In this document: positions 23,446 through 30,198 of the stretch, piece after piece | How the letters are laid out: each line of letters starts with the position of its first letter | Position numbering within the stretch: position 1 is the stretch's first letter | From: Anaerolineae bacterium | GTDB taxonomy: Bacteria > Chloroflexota > Anaerolineae > Aggregatilineales > J027 | DNA: 32,196 bases | Direction of reading: 5' to 3' | Assembly (NCBI GenBank): GCA_019913005.1 | Contig: JAIOHL010000114.1 | Location: 1 to 32,196 of the forward strand | Translations under genes and position numbers: made by a program | The notes under the pieces: generated by a model | The model's input: the letters and a program-made list of their open reading frames with translations, nothing else | Told to the model about the DNA's origin: nothing | The model's database searches: none

Positions 23446-24378
23446 ATGACTTCCGATGAACAATTGAAAAAACATATACTTGATTTGAAGGATGCAAATT
23501 TAGAGGTGCGGCTTGAGGCAGTGCGAGCATTACGTGACTTAAAAGACGACCGGGCCATTCCGCCACTGATTGAGGCACTTGATTATCAGGGGCCGTTTTA
23601 TGAATTCGAAGAAATACGCGACGCCCTTCTATCATTTGGCAATCTTGCAGTTCAGGCGCTAATTGAGGTCTTAAACGCGAGAACGCTTGACGCTCACTGG
23701 CCTTTTATTGTGCAAGTGCTTGGGTATTCGGGGAATCCTGCCGCTATTCCAATTCTCATCGCCACACTTGAGGACAAAGACGAAGACACCGCAAAAATGG
23801 CTGCCATTTCCTTCAGGGGAATAGGATCAGAAGCCGTCGAATCCCTTCTTATAAAACTCAATCACCCTAATGAGCAAATCAAAATTAGGGTCATCATGGC
23901 GCTTGGGGAAATCACTGATGACCGCATTATCGAACCTTTGATGCAGCAACTAGATAATCAAAAGCTACGTCCAGATGCGGCGCGGGCATTGGGGAATTAT
24001 GCGCGAGATGATGTGATAGAAAAACTCGTGTTCCTTCTACAAGATACAAATCCGAATGTGCGTTTCGGTGCCGTGATTTCTCTCGGTGCAATCCGAGCAA
24101 CGAGCGCCATTGACGCATTAGTGGTATTGGTAAGTGATCCGGATGAAAGTGTCCGGATAAATGCCATCAGCGTACTAGGACGATTAGGTGATGCCAAAGT
24201 CTTAAGTTCCCTTATAGGTGCATTACAAGACCCCATCACAAGAGGCCTTGCGGTGGAGGCCTTGGGGAACATTGGGGAGAAAAGCGCCTTGCCTCACATC
24301 ATAGCCCTACGGGAGAGTGCAGATTTATGGCTAGCCGCCCGCATTAATGAGGCCATCGCAAAATTAGAGCAAAGATAG
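23446..24378 (+). CDS. HEAT-repeat protein
   Basis: This 310-residue protein consists almost wholly of HEAT/PBS-lyase-type repeats of about 30 residues, such as LEVRLEAVRALRDLKDDRAI, then PPLIEALDY, with helices ending A-L-G-x-I-x-D-x-x-A/I-x-x-L. At least eight units are visible (for example NPNVRFGAVISLGAIRATSA and ESVRINAISVLGRLGDAKVL). Such solenoids bind proteins and, in the phycobilin lyase-like subclass, small ligands. I chose the ATG at 23446 over the TTG two codons before. It is on the opposite strand from its neighbours and visibly more AT-rich. A TATGAT box lies at 23397-23402. Function unknown. Confidence 0.87.
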   Translation: MTSDEQLKKHILDLKDANLEVRLEAVRALRDLKDDRAIPPLIEALDYQGPFYEFEEIRDALLSFGNLAVQALIEVLNARTLDAHWPFIVQVLGYSGNPAAIPILIATLEDKDEDTAKMAAISFRGIGSEAVESLLIKLNHPNEQIKIRVIMALGEITDDRIIEPLMQQLDNQKLRPDAARALGNYARDDVIEKLVFLLQDTNPNVRFGAVISLGAIRATSAIDALVVLVSDPDESVRINAISVLGRLGDAKVLSSLIGALQDPITRGLAVEALGNIGEKSALPHIIALRESADLWLAARINEAIAKLEQR

Positions 24379-24384
24379 GCATCA

Positions 24385-24428
24385 TCATTGCTGTTTGACT
24401 TCGGCGCGGGCCATTGGGTTATCCTCAT
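24385..24428 (-). repeat. Duplicated methyltransferase start, copy B (remnant)
   Basis: On the minus strand: GAGGATAACCCA, then ATGGCCCGCGCCGAAGTCAA, reading MARAEVKQQ and a stop. This matches the first seven codons of the methyltransferase at 23359 (MARAESK). It lies immediately beyond the HEAT gene, so the HEAT gene is bracketed by two copies of the methyltransferase start. Confidence 0.6.
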
Positions 24429-24477
24429 ATCATATACAATAGAGGTGAGTAATGAATGAAAAGAAGGCCCATGAATC

Positions 24478-24707
24478 ATGGATGCGATTGAACGTGAGAT
24501 TTTGGAGAAGTTTTACCAACTACAACCCCTGCCAAACAGCGGGTACTAACAATGATGGAACAAGTGGCGGCGTCCGAACTTGAACGGACAGAAGAAACAA
24601 GTTTTGACTTCGCCGCATGGTCACAGGAGGTCGAAGCCTTGCGCGAACAAATGCCTCGTATAGATGGGGTGGGTTTGCTGCGGGACATCCGCGATGGCGT
24701 AGAATGA
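24478..24707 (+). pseudogene. Small antitoxin-like gene broken by a frameshift
   Basis: The first 20 codons (MDAIEREILEKFYQLQPLP) and a second frame (KQRVLTMMEQ, then VAASELERTEETSFDFAAW, and a last part ending in VGLLRDIRDGVE) join into one 75-residue protein if a single base is added near 24534. The form, with an N-terminal L-P-P/K-x-x-x-V-L helix, a F-D-x-x-A-W middle and an I-R-D/E end, is that of small antitoxin-like proteins often found with a PIN-domain toxin. No toxin follows. A TACAAT box lies upstream at 24434-24439. Confidence 0.55.
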
Positions 24708-24822
24708 CCGCTTCAAATGGGGGTCAAATCAACTAAAGTTGGATTCCGAAAAATTCTCCGGCAAATTGTTGCGTGGATTAACAGGCGGGTGTAAGATAGA
24801 TAGTCAGATTGGTAAACAGAAA

Positions 24823-24844
24823 GCCCCCTTCTTGTTCGGGGGGC
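24823..24844 (-). terminator. Hairpin, weak candidate terminator
   Basis: GCCCCC (24823-24828) pairs with GGGGGC (24839-24844). On the minus strand it is followed by CTTTCTGTTT, which is T-rich but interrupted. It lies downstream of the minus-strand genes that end at 25249. Confidence 0.3.
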
Positions 24845-25152
24845 GGGACAAGTTCTAGTTTACCACAAACAACCAATTGTCAGTAGTCCAATTTGTCCGG
24901 TTTCAGGTTGGGCCTCTGGCAATCCTCATGGTCATTCAAGCCGGAGTGGCTGTGGGGAGGTTATTATATCGCTCGCCGTAACGCGGTTGGAGAAGGAAGG
25001 CCCTATGGAACCAAAAGGCCGCCATGCCCTTGTCTGTTTTGTTATGCCATAACCTTGTTGCAGAGGCTATGGATTCCAACATACATAACAGACGCAACGG
25101 AGGGCGGCGACCTAATGAAGCCGATTAACGGTTGTTTGATATTCTTCCGTAG

Positions 25153-25198
25153 ACACAAATATACAGCCTAACGCCATTTGGTGCTAGGCTACTTGTGT
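25153..25198 (-). terminator. Long imperfect hairpin after the minus-strand gene group
   Basis: ACACAA/TTGTGT (25153-25158 with 25193-25198) enclose AGCCTA/TAGGCT (25165-25170 with 25185-25190) and an inner CGCCA/TGGTG stem. On the minus strand a T/A-rich stretch follows the inner stem. A terminator for the genes ending at 25249 is the simplest reading. Confidence 0.35.
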
Positions 25199-25248
25199 TT
25201 CTTGGCAAGATGGGGATAACCCGCTGATTTGAAAACCCCATCCCAATG

Positions 25249-25491
25249 CTAACGGTGGGCTTGGAGCAAATCGAGATATTCCTGCGGCATCAAGCGTTTG
25301 GGGAGTTCGGAATCCGGATCAAGTGCGGCGCGAAAACCCAGATCAATCATGCAGCGCAACACCACATGATATTGGCGCACGATTTCCTCCGCCTGAGGTT
25401 GATCCTTATGTCCACGCCACAATGCCGCACGAGCGCTGAGTTCTTTTTCAAGCGTTGTAAGCAAGGGATCGGATGTCATTTGGATACTCAC
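25249..25491 (-). CDS. Small protein of unknown function
   Basis: An 80-residue, mostly helical protein (TLEKELSARAALWRGHKDQP, later LPKRLMPQEYLDLLQAHR). It begins at a GTG that overlaps the stop of the 34-codon frame upstream (GTGA), or at an ATG four codons later (25479). It is the last gene of a minus-strand group starting at 27478. No family recognised. Confidence 0.5.
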   Translation of the reverse strand: MSIQMTSDPLLTTLEKELSARAALWRGHKDQPQAEEIVRQYHVVLRCMIDLGFRAALDPDSELPKRLMPQEYLDLLQAHR

Positions 25492-25592
25492 TTCTCGGCA
25501 TAAAGATCAGACTGGGCCGCAATCTTGGTTTTGAATTTCTCAAGCGTCATCGCGTTTTCACGAATTTCTGCTAGGGCTGCATCATGCCTCAT
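25488..25592 (-). CDS. Possible 34-residue protein
   Basis: The frame reads MRHDAALAEIRENAMTLEKF, then KTKIAAQSDLYAEK. It fills the gap between two genes, ends in a GTGA overlap with the next one, and has the amphipathic character of a real helix. There is no clear ribosome binding site, so it could also be chance. Confidence 0.35.
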   Translation of the reverse strand: MRHDAALAEIRENAMTLEKFKTKIAAQSDLYAEK

Positions 25593-25605
25593 TGTAACAT
25601 AAGGG

Positions 25606-27138
25606 CTAGACACCCGTGATGGATTCCATCGGCAGCATGATAGCCCTCTGCTCCAAACCGCCCGTAATCAAGCGCGTCCAAGCATCGGCATCCAGATCAA
25701 TCGTCCACAGGTCAATCGCCCCACCAGTGCGAGTTTTCCGCACCAGCATGGCAACTTGACCCGCCTCCCATAAATAGCTGACCCACGCATCAAACACCGG
25801 AACTTTGACCAGTTCATGCACATGGTGTTTCAGCTTGGTCTGCTCATCGGGCGTATGAAACATGAACGTGGTAGATTTGCCGCCATAATTGGGCGCAACC
25901 ACCCATTCATGCGCCAAAATGCAGGACGTGAACTTGGCTTCGGGGATGTGTTGCATAAAGTCGGTATACATGCCCGTTTGATTCTCGCCTGCGGTCAATT
26001 CGATGGCTGGCCCATCCCACTGCACCAGATTAACGATGTCACCTTTGGACAGTTTGGCGCGAATCGCTTCGACAGCCATGCGCGGGCCACCCATATTCAG
26101 GTAAACCAACACTCCCTCATGTACCGCATACCCAAAACAATAGACATGCCCCGTGACACTGCCCGTCAATTCACCCACATACTGCTGCCCGATGGGGATA
26201 AGGCCCTTGTGTGGAACAGCCGTGCCCGATGGCTTGAACTGGCGGTGTTTGATGGTTTCAAGGGCTTGTTCCACCTGTTCATTTTTGGGAGGGGCTAGCG
26301 GTGGCGTATCCATCACTTCAAGTGGCGTGGCAGGCATATTTTGACGGGCCGTCCACAGTGGATTGATTGCTGGGCCGGGCGGTTCTTTTTTGAGGGGCAA
26401 ACCCAGAATCGCGGCGGCTTCTTCAAGGCTACACGGGTCATCCGAGATTTGAATCGTTGGTGGGGGCAGATTTTGAGGAATTGGCTTTGACTCATTGGTA
26501 GCGGGTGTGGCAAGCTGTTGAATGGCGGATGGGAGTTCCCACCCCACCCAATACCATGCTTTGCGGCGTCCGCTGAATTTAGCCCCCTGCCCTTTGAGCA
26601 ATTCGCGGTGGGGATAGGTGTCGCCAGTGATCCACCACCATGCGGGTTTATTGGGGTCATGCTGGCTGCGTTCGATGCTGATGCTCGATACAGCGGCTGT
26701 TTTTTCTTGGGTGGTCGGCGATGTGACCAGCAACCCCGCCGGATTAAAACTCGGCCCGCTGCGCCCCGCGATCTCACTGTATGCCCCCTGCCGATCATTC
26801 GGAAATTCCCACCACTGCTCCGCCTGCCAGCGATACGTGGCCGGACGCAATCGGCGGCGGGTAATCGCTTCGACCTGCGCCAGTTGAGGTGCGGTAATTT
26901 TCAGCACCAGATAGCCGTACCGCACCGTGACAGGCATGTCGAGTTGGATATACCGATAGGCGGCTTGAGGTGAGGAAACATCGTGGGCCTGCGTGCCATA
27001 GACAGTTAATAAGACCTCGGCGGTGGCGTCAGTATACCCCATTTTGTAAGCCGATACCTGCTGATGGGTACGAGGATCAACCACCCGATGGGAACCATAG
27101 GTGTGCAGCGCGATAATGGCTTCATTTTCGGCGGCCAT
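25606..27138 (-). CDS. Large mobile-element protein of unknown function
   Basis: The 510-residue protein begins MAAENEAIIALHTYGSHRVV. One recognisable patch at about 168-205 (GDTYPHRELLKGQGAKFSGR, then RKAWYWVGWELP) resembles the G-x-T-Y-P-x-R-x-x-L-K-x-x-G-x-x-F/W-x-x-x-x-K-x-W-Y motif seen in replication- or recombination-related proteins of phages and plasmids. A long proline-rich linker (about 212-300) separates it from a C-terminal half with no signature (FAYAVHEG-like beta strands, GDIVNLVQWDGPAIEL). It overlaps the upstream gene by 17 bases. Soluble, no membrane segment. Function not assigned. Confidence 0.75.
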   Translation of the reverse strand: MAAENEAIIALHTYGSHRVVDPRTHQQVSAYKMGYTDATAEVLLTVYGTQAHDVSSPQAAYRYIQLDMPVTVRYGYLVLKITAPQLAQVEAITRRRLRPATYRWQAEQWWEFPNDRQGAYSEIAGRSGPSFNPAGLLVTSPTTQEKTAAVSSISIERSQHDPNKPAWWWITGDTYPHRELLKGQGAKFSGRRKAWYWVGWELPSAIQQLATPATNESKPIPQNLPPPTIQISDDPCSLEEAAAILGLPLKKEPPGPAINPLWTARQNMPATPLEVMDTPPLAPPKNEQVEQALETIKHRQFKPSGTAVPHKGLIPIGQQYVGELTGSVTGHVYCFGYAVHEGVLVYLNMGGPRMAVEAIRAKLSKGDIVNLVQWDGPAIELTAGENQTGMYTDFMQHIPEAKFTSCILAHEWVVAPNYGGKSTTFMFHTPDEQTKLKHHVHELVKVPVFDAWVSYLWEAGQVAMLVRKTRTGGAIDLWTIDLDADAWTRLITGGLEQRAIMLPMESITGV

Positions 27139-27478
27139 CTTGCTCCCTCTTATCCTTTTGCCACGTCATTGCCTGCCGCCAGTAAAGATAAAGCAGCGAG
27201 ATGGTGTAATGACGGGTGCGGCGCTCCCATCGCCAGATCACATGTCCCGACTGTCCTTGCAAACGGCGGGTTTCTTCATCGGCGATTTGCAATAACCATT
27301 TGTCTTTGTACCAGCGCGGTTGGCGCAAAACCGCCCACCCCATGCAGAATCGCAGAAAGGCGCGGCGTTCGCGTGGATGCAGCAGACGCAAGTCTATGAC
27401 AAGGCCGTTTTCATGGGGTTCAAGGCGGGCAAAACGGCGTGCGGCTACCGCGTGCAATAGCCTGAGTTCGCGGCCCAT
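27122..27478 (-). CDS. Small basic protein of unknown function
   Basis: A 118-residue protein very rich in Arg, Lys and Trp (WRWERRTRHYTISLLYLYWR, then QAMTWQKDKREQDGRRK), possibly binding nucleic acid. A strong AAGGAGGGAGG precedes the ATG. It is the first gene of a minus-strand group and is divergent from the gene at 27560. The middle part reads RRAFLRFCMGWAVLRQPRWY. No family recognised. Confidence 0.65.
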   Translation of the reverse strand: MGRELRLLHAVAARRFARLEPHENGLVIDLRLLHPRERRAFLRFCMGWAVLRQPRWYKDKWLLQIADEETRRLQGQSGHVIWRWERRTRHYTISLLYLYWRQAMTWQKDKREQDGRRK

Positions 27479-27559
27479 ACCTCCCTCCTTTCGTGGTATA
27501 TGGATCGCAGGGATATGAAATTCGGATTACAATATAGGGAGTGGATAGAAAGGAATGTT

Positions 27560-27817
27560 ATGGCAATCAATGCACCCGCCCATACTCCTGCTGATGAGGT
27601 GATGGATTTCTTGCTTTCGGGTCCTACACCTGAACAAGTCCTTGCCATGCGTCCTTCTGAGGCTGCCCAAGAACGGATGCGCTATCTGTTGGATGGCAAT
27701 CGGAACAACACGCTAAATGACGCGGAACGGGCTGAATTAGAAGCCTATTCGCAATTAGAGCATTTTATCCGTCGGCTCAAAGTGCGGGCGCGTGAAAAAC
27801 TAGCGAGTGAGGCATGA
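27560..27817 (+). CDS. Small partner protein of the HNH nuclease gene
   Basis: An 85-residue protein beginning MAINAPAHTPADEVMDFLLS; AAAGGA precedes the ATG by seven bases, which favours this start over a longer one. The order P-T-P-E-Q-V-L-A-M-R-P-S, then RMRYLLDGNRNNTLNDAERA and ELEAYSQLEHFIRRLKVRAR, is that of small helical proteins often encoded directly ahead of HNH nucleases in Chloroflexota and cyanobacteria. The gene overlaps the HNH gene by four bases (ATGA). A role as antitoxin or inhibitor is a guess. A TACAAT box lies near 27529. Confidence 0.75.
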   Translation: MAINAPAHTPADEVMDFLLSGPTPEQVLAMRPSEAAQERMRYLLDGNRNNTLNDAERAELEAYSQLEHFIRRLKVRAREKLASEA

Positions 27818-28221
27818 CCTATATCTCGGAAGAATTGCGGCGAAAAGTTGCCGAACGGGCTGAGTATCGCTGTGAATACTGCCGTCTACATGTAGACAAT
27901 GCCTATTTCTCGCATGAAATTGATCACATCTACGCCGAAAAACACGGCGGTAAAACCATCGAGACCAATTTATGCCTTGCCTGTGCTGATTGCAATCGCT
28001 ATAAAAGCAGCGATTTGTGTTCGCTTGACCCTTTAACTGATGAAATTGTGGCCCTTTATCACCCTCGCCGACAAACATGGAGTGACCATTTTCGCCTCAA
28101 TGATGAGGGCATTATTGAGCCACTATCCCCCCGTGGGCGTGCTACTGGGCGTATATTGTGGTTTAACGACCCCGAAACCGTTGAAGATCGCCGCCGCTTG
28201 ATTCAACTTGGCGAGTTTTAG
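27814..28221 (+). CDS. HNH endonuclease
   Basis: The 135-residue protein has a zinc-binding and catalytic core in canonical order: CEYC (residues 20-23), HEIDHIYAEKHGG (the HxxDH of the HNH motif), and CADCNRYKSSDL with CxxCN. The C-terminal half (SDHFRLNDEGIIEPLSPRGR) is the usual DNA-contact tail of these small HNH proteins. All metal- and base-catalysis residues appear intact. It forms an operon with the small gene before it. Likely roles include restriction, homing or toxin activity; no methyltransferase is directly paired with it. Confidence 0.9.
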   Translation: MTYISEELRRKVAERAEYRCEYCRLHVDNAYFSHEIDHIYAEKHGGKTIETNLCLACADCNRYKSSDLCSLDPLTDEIVALYHPRRQTWSDHFRLNDEGIIEPLSPRGRATGRILWFNDPETVEDRRRLIQLGEF

Positions 28222-28293
28222 AGTGTTTGGTTGAGGGGTGAAAGTGATGACCTCCCCATTTTGGAGAGGCCACCACGCTGCAGAAGGGGCGAA

Positions 28294-28662
28294 CTAGAAG
28301 GGAATTTCCTCTTGGGGTTCCGCTTCTGTTTCCCCACGACGATTGGCGGAGAAATCCACTGCACTGGCGGTCAGTTCGAGCGTGACACGGGTTTCACCAC
28401 TACGGTCTTCCCATGTGCTCACCCGCAGGCGATCTGCCGTAACGACGACATAATCCCCCCTGTGGACATACTGCCCTACGACATTGCCAAGGCCATTCCA
28501 TGCCATCACCCGATACCATGTGGGTGGGCTGTCCTTGCGGCGCGAGTCATTGACCGCCACCGAAAAGGAGGTGACCTGTTGGGGTTCTTCGCGCCCATTG
28601 ACCTCGCGGGTTTCCGGATCGCTGCCGACATAACCGCCTATGACGTGCATTTCGAGGGACAT
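28294..28662 (-). CDS. ssb: Single-stranded DNA-binding protein (SSB)
   Basis: The 122-residue protein has an OB-fold of SSB type: MSLEMHVIGGYVGSDPETRE, FSVAVNDSRRKDSPPTWYRV, NVVGQYVHRGDYVVVTADRL, and a short acidic tail ending EEIPF, the partner-binding motif of bacterial SSBs. The tail is much shorter than in chromosomal SSBs, which fits plasmid or phage SSB. AAGGAG lies seven bases before the ATG at 28662, so I prefer this start to one eight codons upstream. It has its own leader with hairpins. Likely used in replication or transfer of the element. Confidence 0.93.
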   Translation of the reverse strand: MSLEMHVIGGYVGSDPETREVNGREEPQQVTSFSVAVNDSRRKDSPPTWYRVMAWNGLGNVVGQYVHRGDYVVVTADRLRVSTWEDRSGETRVTLELTASAVDFSANRRGETEAEPQEEIPF

Positions 28663-28710
28663 AGTGTTCTCCTTCTGCCCAAACACCGAACGAACCCCCG
28701 GCGATTGTTT

Positions 28711-28846
28711 TACAAATCGCTAGGTTCACCCGCCCAAGCGCGTTAGCGCTTTTCTCGCCTATTTGGAGAACAAAACGCCCTATTTAATCAATTATTATGC
28801 TATCCTTGCGCCTGAAGGGTTCTATAGGTGGGCTGAGAACCCACCT
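28711..28846 (-). promoter_or_regulatory. Hairpin-rich leader between an upstream gene and ssb
   Basis: Three inverted repeats lie in the 245 bases ahead of ssb: GCGATT/AATCGC (28711-28730), AAGCGC/GCGCTT with loop GTTA (28736-28751), and a pair that overlap: GGGTTCT/AGAACCC (28817-28842) and AGGTGGG/CCCACCT (28826-28846). The last two share CCC and cannot form together. Confidence 0.4.
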
Positions 28847-28906
28847 TTCTTCGCACATGGGGGACAACTTCAAAGGGTAAACTTGGGGTCGCTGTGTAGA
28901 GCTTTA

Positions 28907-29263
28907 TCAGGCAAGTAAGGCAAAAACGGGTGTGGCGGGTTCTTTCTCCCACCACTGTTTCATGGAGGCTTGAATGTTCTTCAGCCCCGTGACAACGGGT
29001 TTATCTGGCATCCACCACGATAACTCCCCCTGCTCATCGAGGGTGAAGATATGGGTCGTATCCCACTGTAGCAAGGTTCCGTCGTTGGTACGATAGCGCA
29101 TCGCTTGGCGCACGGTGAGCTGCAACCCTGCCCCACCCGGCGTCTGAATACTGGCAAGTTTAGCACTCAGCGGCTTTTCATCGGATACATTGACCAATTG
29201 GCAGATCAACACGAAAAATTCTGCCTCATGGGTGGCCGCCAGCAGGCGATCCAGCGATCTCAC
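28907..29263 (-). CDS. Small protein of unknown function
   Basis: A 118-residue protein beginning at a GTG with AAGGAG eight bases ahead. It reads MRSLDRLLAATHEAEFFVLI and later QWDTTHIFTLDEQGELSWWM, a mixed alpha/beta pattern without membrane segment or known motif. It lies on the same strand as ssb, about 245 bases upstream of it. No family recognised. Confidence 0.6.
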   Translation of the reverse strand: MRSLDRLLAATHEAEFFVLICQLVNVSDEKPLSAKLASIQTPGGAGLQLTVRQAMRYRTNDGTLLQWDTTHIFTLDEQGELSWWMPDKPVVTGLKNIQASMKQWWEKEPATPVFALLA

Positions 29264-29376
29264 AGTAAAACTCCTTGCCTACTCATTCCCATTGGGCGGT
29301 TTGAGGTCTTCGACGGGAAATGAGCCTTGATCCACGAGCCACTGAAATAGCGAAAAACAAAAAGATAACCGCCCAT

Positions 29377-29784
29377 TTACAAAAATTCCAAGTAACCGCT
29401 TAGATTCAGCATATCCAAATGGAGCACCGCCAATTCGAGCACGCCATCAAAACCCAACAAAATGTTATTTGCATCAGCAAACCATGCCAGTATCTCGAAT
29501 TCGTTGGTACGATTGCCAGCCTCATCCTCCAAAAATGCTGTGATATACGCTTCTACCGCCTGAAACGTTTGTTTGGCAATGCCAGCTTGCTCGATGGTAA
29601 AAGCGCCGCGCTCACTAGGACGAAAATCGAGTACATTCATGAGAAAGCTGGGTAACAAAGACACCTCAGCACCCGTATCAACGATAGCGGCTCGTTTGTC
29701 ATATCCCCCATCTTTACGCTTGATATTCAGAAAAACATCTGCCTGTCCCGGATCACGGTAAACGCGCAACGTTATCCGCGTCAT
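29377..29784 (-). CDS. Retropepsin-like aspartic protease domain protein
   Basis: The 135-residue protein contains AIVDTGAEVSLLPSFLM (residues about 33-49), the D-T-G-A plus hydrophobic follow-up of retropepsin-like aspartic proteases, and a later ADANNILLGFDGVLELAVLH that resembles the I/L-L-G-x-D partner motif of the same fold. Such single-domain proteins are dimeric proteases in other systems. It begins three bases after the stop of the DUF5678-like gene, so the two are cotranscribed. Whether it cleaves a partner or is a decayed fold is unknown. Confidence 0.78.
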   Translation of the reverse strand: MTRITLRVYRDPGQADVFLNIKRKDGGYDKRAAIVDTGAEVSLLPSFLMNVLDFRPSERGAFTIEQAGIAKQTFQAVEAYITAFLEDEAGNRTNEFEILAWFADANNILLGFDGVLELAVLHLDMLNLSGYLEFL

Positions 29785-29787
29785 AGG

Positions 29788-30102
29788 TTAGCCATTGTCC
29801 CGGGCTGGAAGCTGAATATCACTGGGGCGAACCCGGAGAAAAGGCTGCCGTTTGCGAAGTAGTTCAACAATCGGGGTAATTTCAGCATCACCCGGCGGAA
29901 GATTGCTCTCAGCGCTCTGAAGTGCTGCTTCATAGGTATCACCTACGCCAAGCACCTGCTCCTGATAAACCACAATAAAACGCTCACCATATTCTGCTAG
30001 TAGTTCCGCTTGCTGATGACGAACCCAATCATGGTCGGTGAAGATGTTGGGAGGTGTTTTTTCATCGCGTGAATAGCTCAAATGAATGCGTGAAGTTGGC
30101 AT
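29788..30102 (-). CDS. DUF5678-like small protein
   Basis: The 104-residue protein has HQQAELLAEYGERFIVVYQE, then QVLGVGDTYEAALQSAESNL, which follows the DUF5678 pattern (L-x-x-x-G-x-x-I/V-V-x-x-x-x-x-V-x-G-x-G-x-x-x-x-E-A-L). The C-terminal IVELLRKRQPFLRVRPSDIQ is common in members found next to retropepsin-like genes. AAGGAG precedes the ATG. The pair with the protease-like gene is a recurrent arrangement, so one may act on or regulate the other; this is inferred. Confidence 0.75.
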   Translation of the reverse strand: MPTSRIHLSYSRDEKTPPNIFTDHDWVRHQQAELLAEYGERFIVVYQEQVLGVGDTYEAALQSAESNLPPGDAEITPIVELLRKRQPFLRVRPSDIQLPARDNG

Positions 30103-30156
30103 CTTGGACTCCTTTTCTATCCAAATTATACAGCAACCGTCTCAATTATGACTGAT

Positions 30157-30187
30157 GGTGGAATAGAACATCTCGCCCTATTCCACC
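30157..30187 (-). terminator. Perfect 10-base hairpin after the large protein gene
   Basis: GGTGGAATAG (30157-30166) and CTATTCCACC (30178-30187) form a ten-base stem with an eleven-base loop. It lies 12 bases downstream of the minus-strand gene ending at 30199. No T-run follows on either strand, so it may protect the 3' end or act with another factor. Confidence 0.45.
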
Positions 30188-30198
30188 TACCCCATTCT

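Larger units (their letters stand above)
24708..25248. other. Long intergenic region
   Basis: No gene of convincing length. A plus-strand frame of 92 codons from 24893 has no ribosome binding site and no recognisable family. Tiny frames follow GGAGAAGGAAGG (MEPKGRHALVCFVMP, about 25005) and GGAGGG (MKPINGCLIFFRRHKYTA, ATG at 25115); neither precedes a plus-strand gene. Two hairpins are listed separately. Confidence 0.5.

Noticed and set aside
24893-25171. A 92-codon plus-strand frame
   Set aside because: No ribosome binding site, unusual composition and no recognisable family.
25165-25190. AGCCTAAC and TAGGCT resembling an integron attC site
   Set aside because: The match at the second end (GCTAGGC instead of GTTAGGC) and the short length (26 bases) do not fit attC; no integron integrase or cassette array.
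29264-29376. A minus-strand frame ending in FQWLVDQGSFPVEDLKPPNG
   Set aside because: It looks protein-like, but has no start codon or ribosome binding site and overlaps the end of the retropepsin-like gene; possible gene remnant only.
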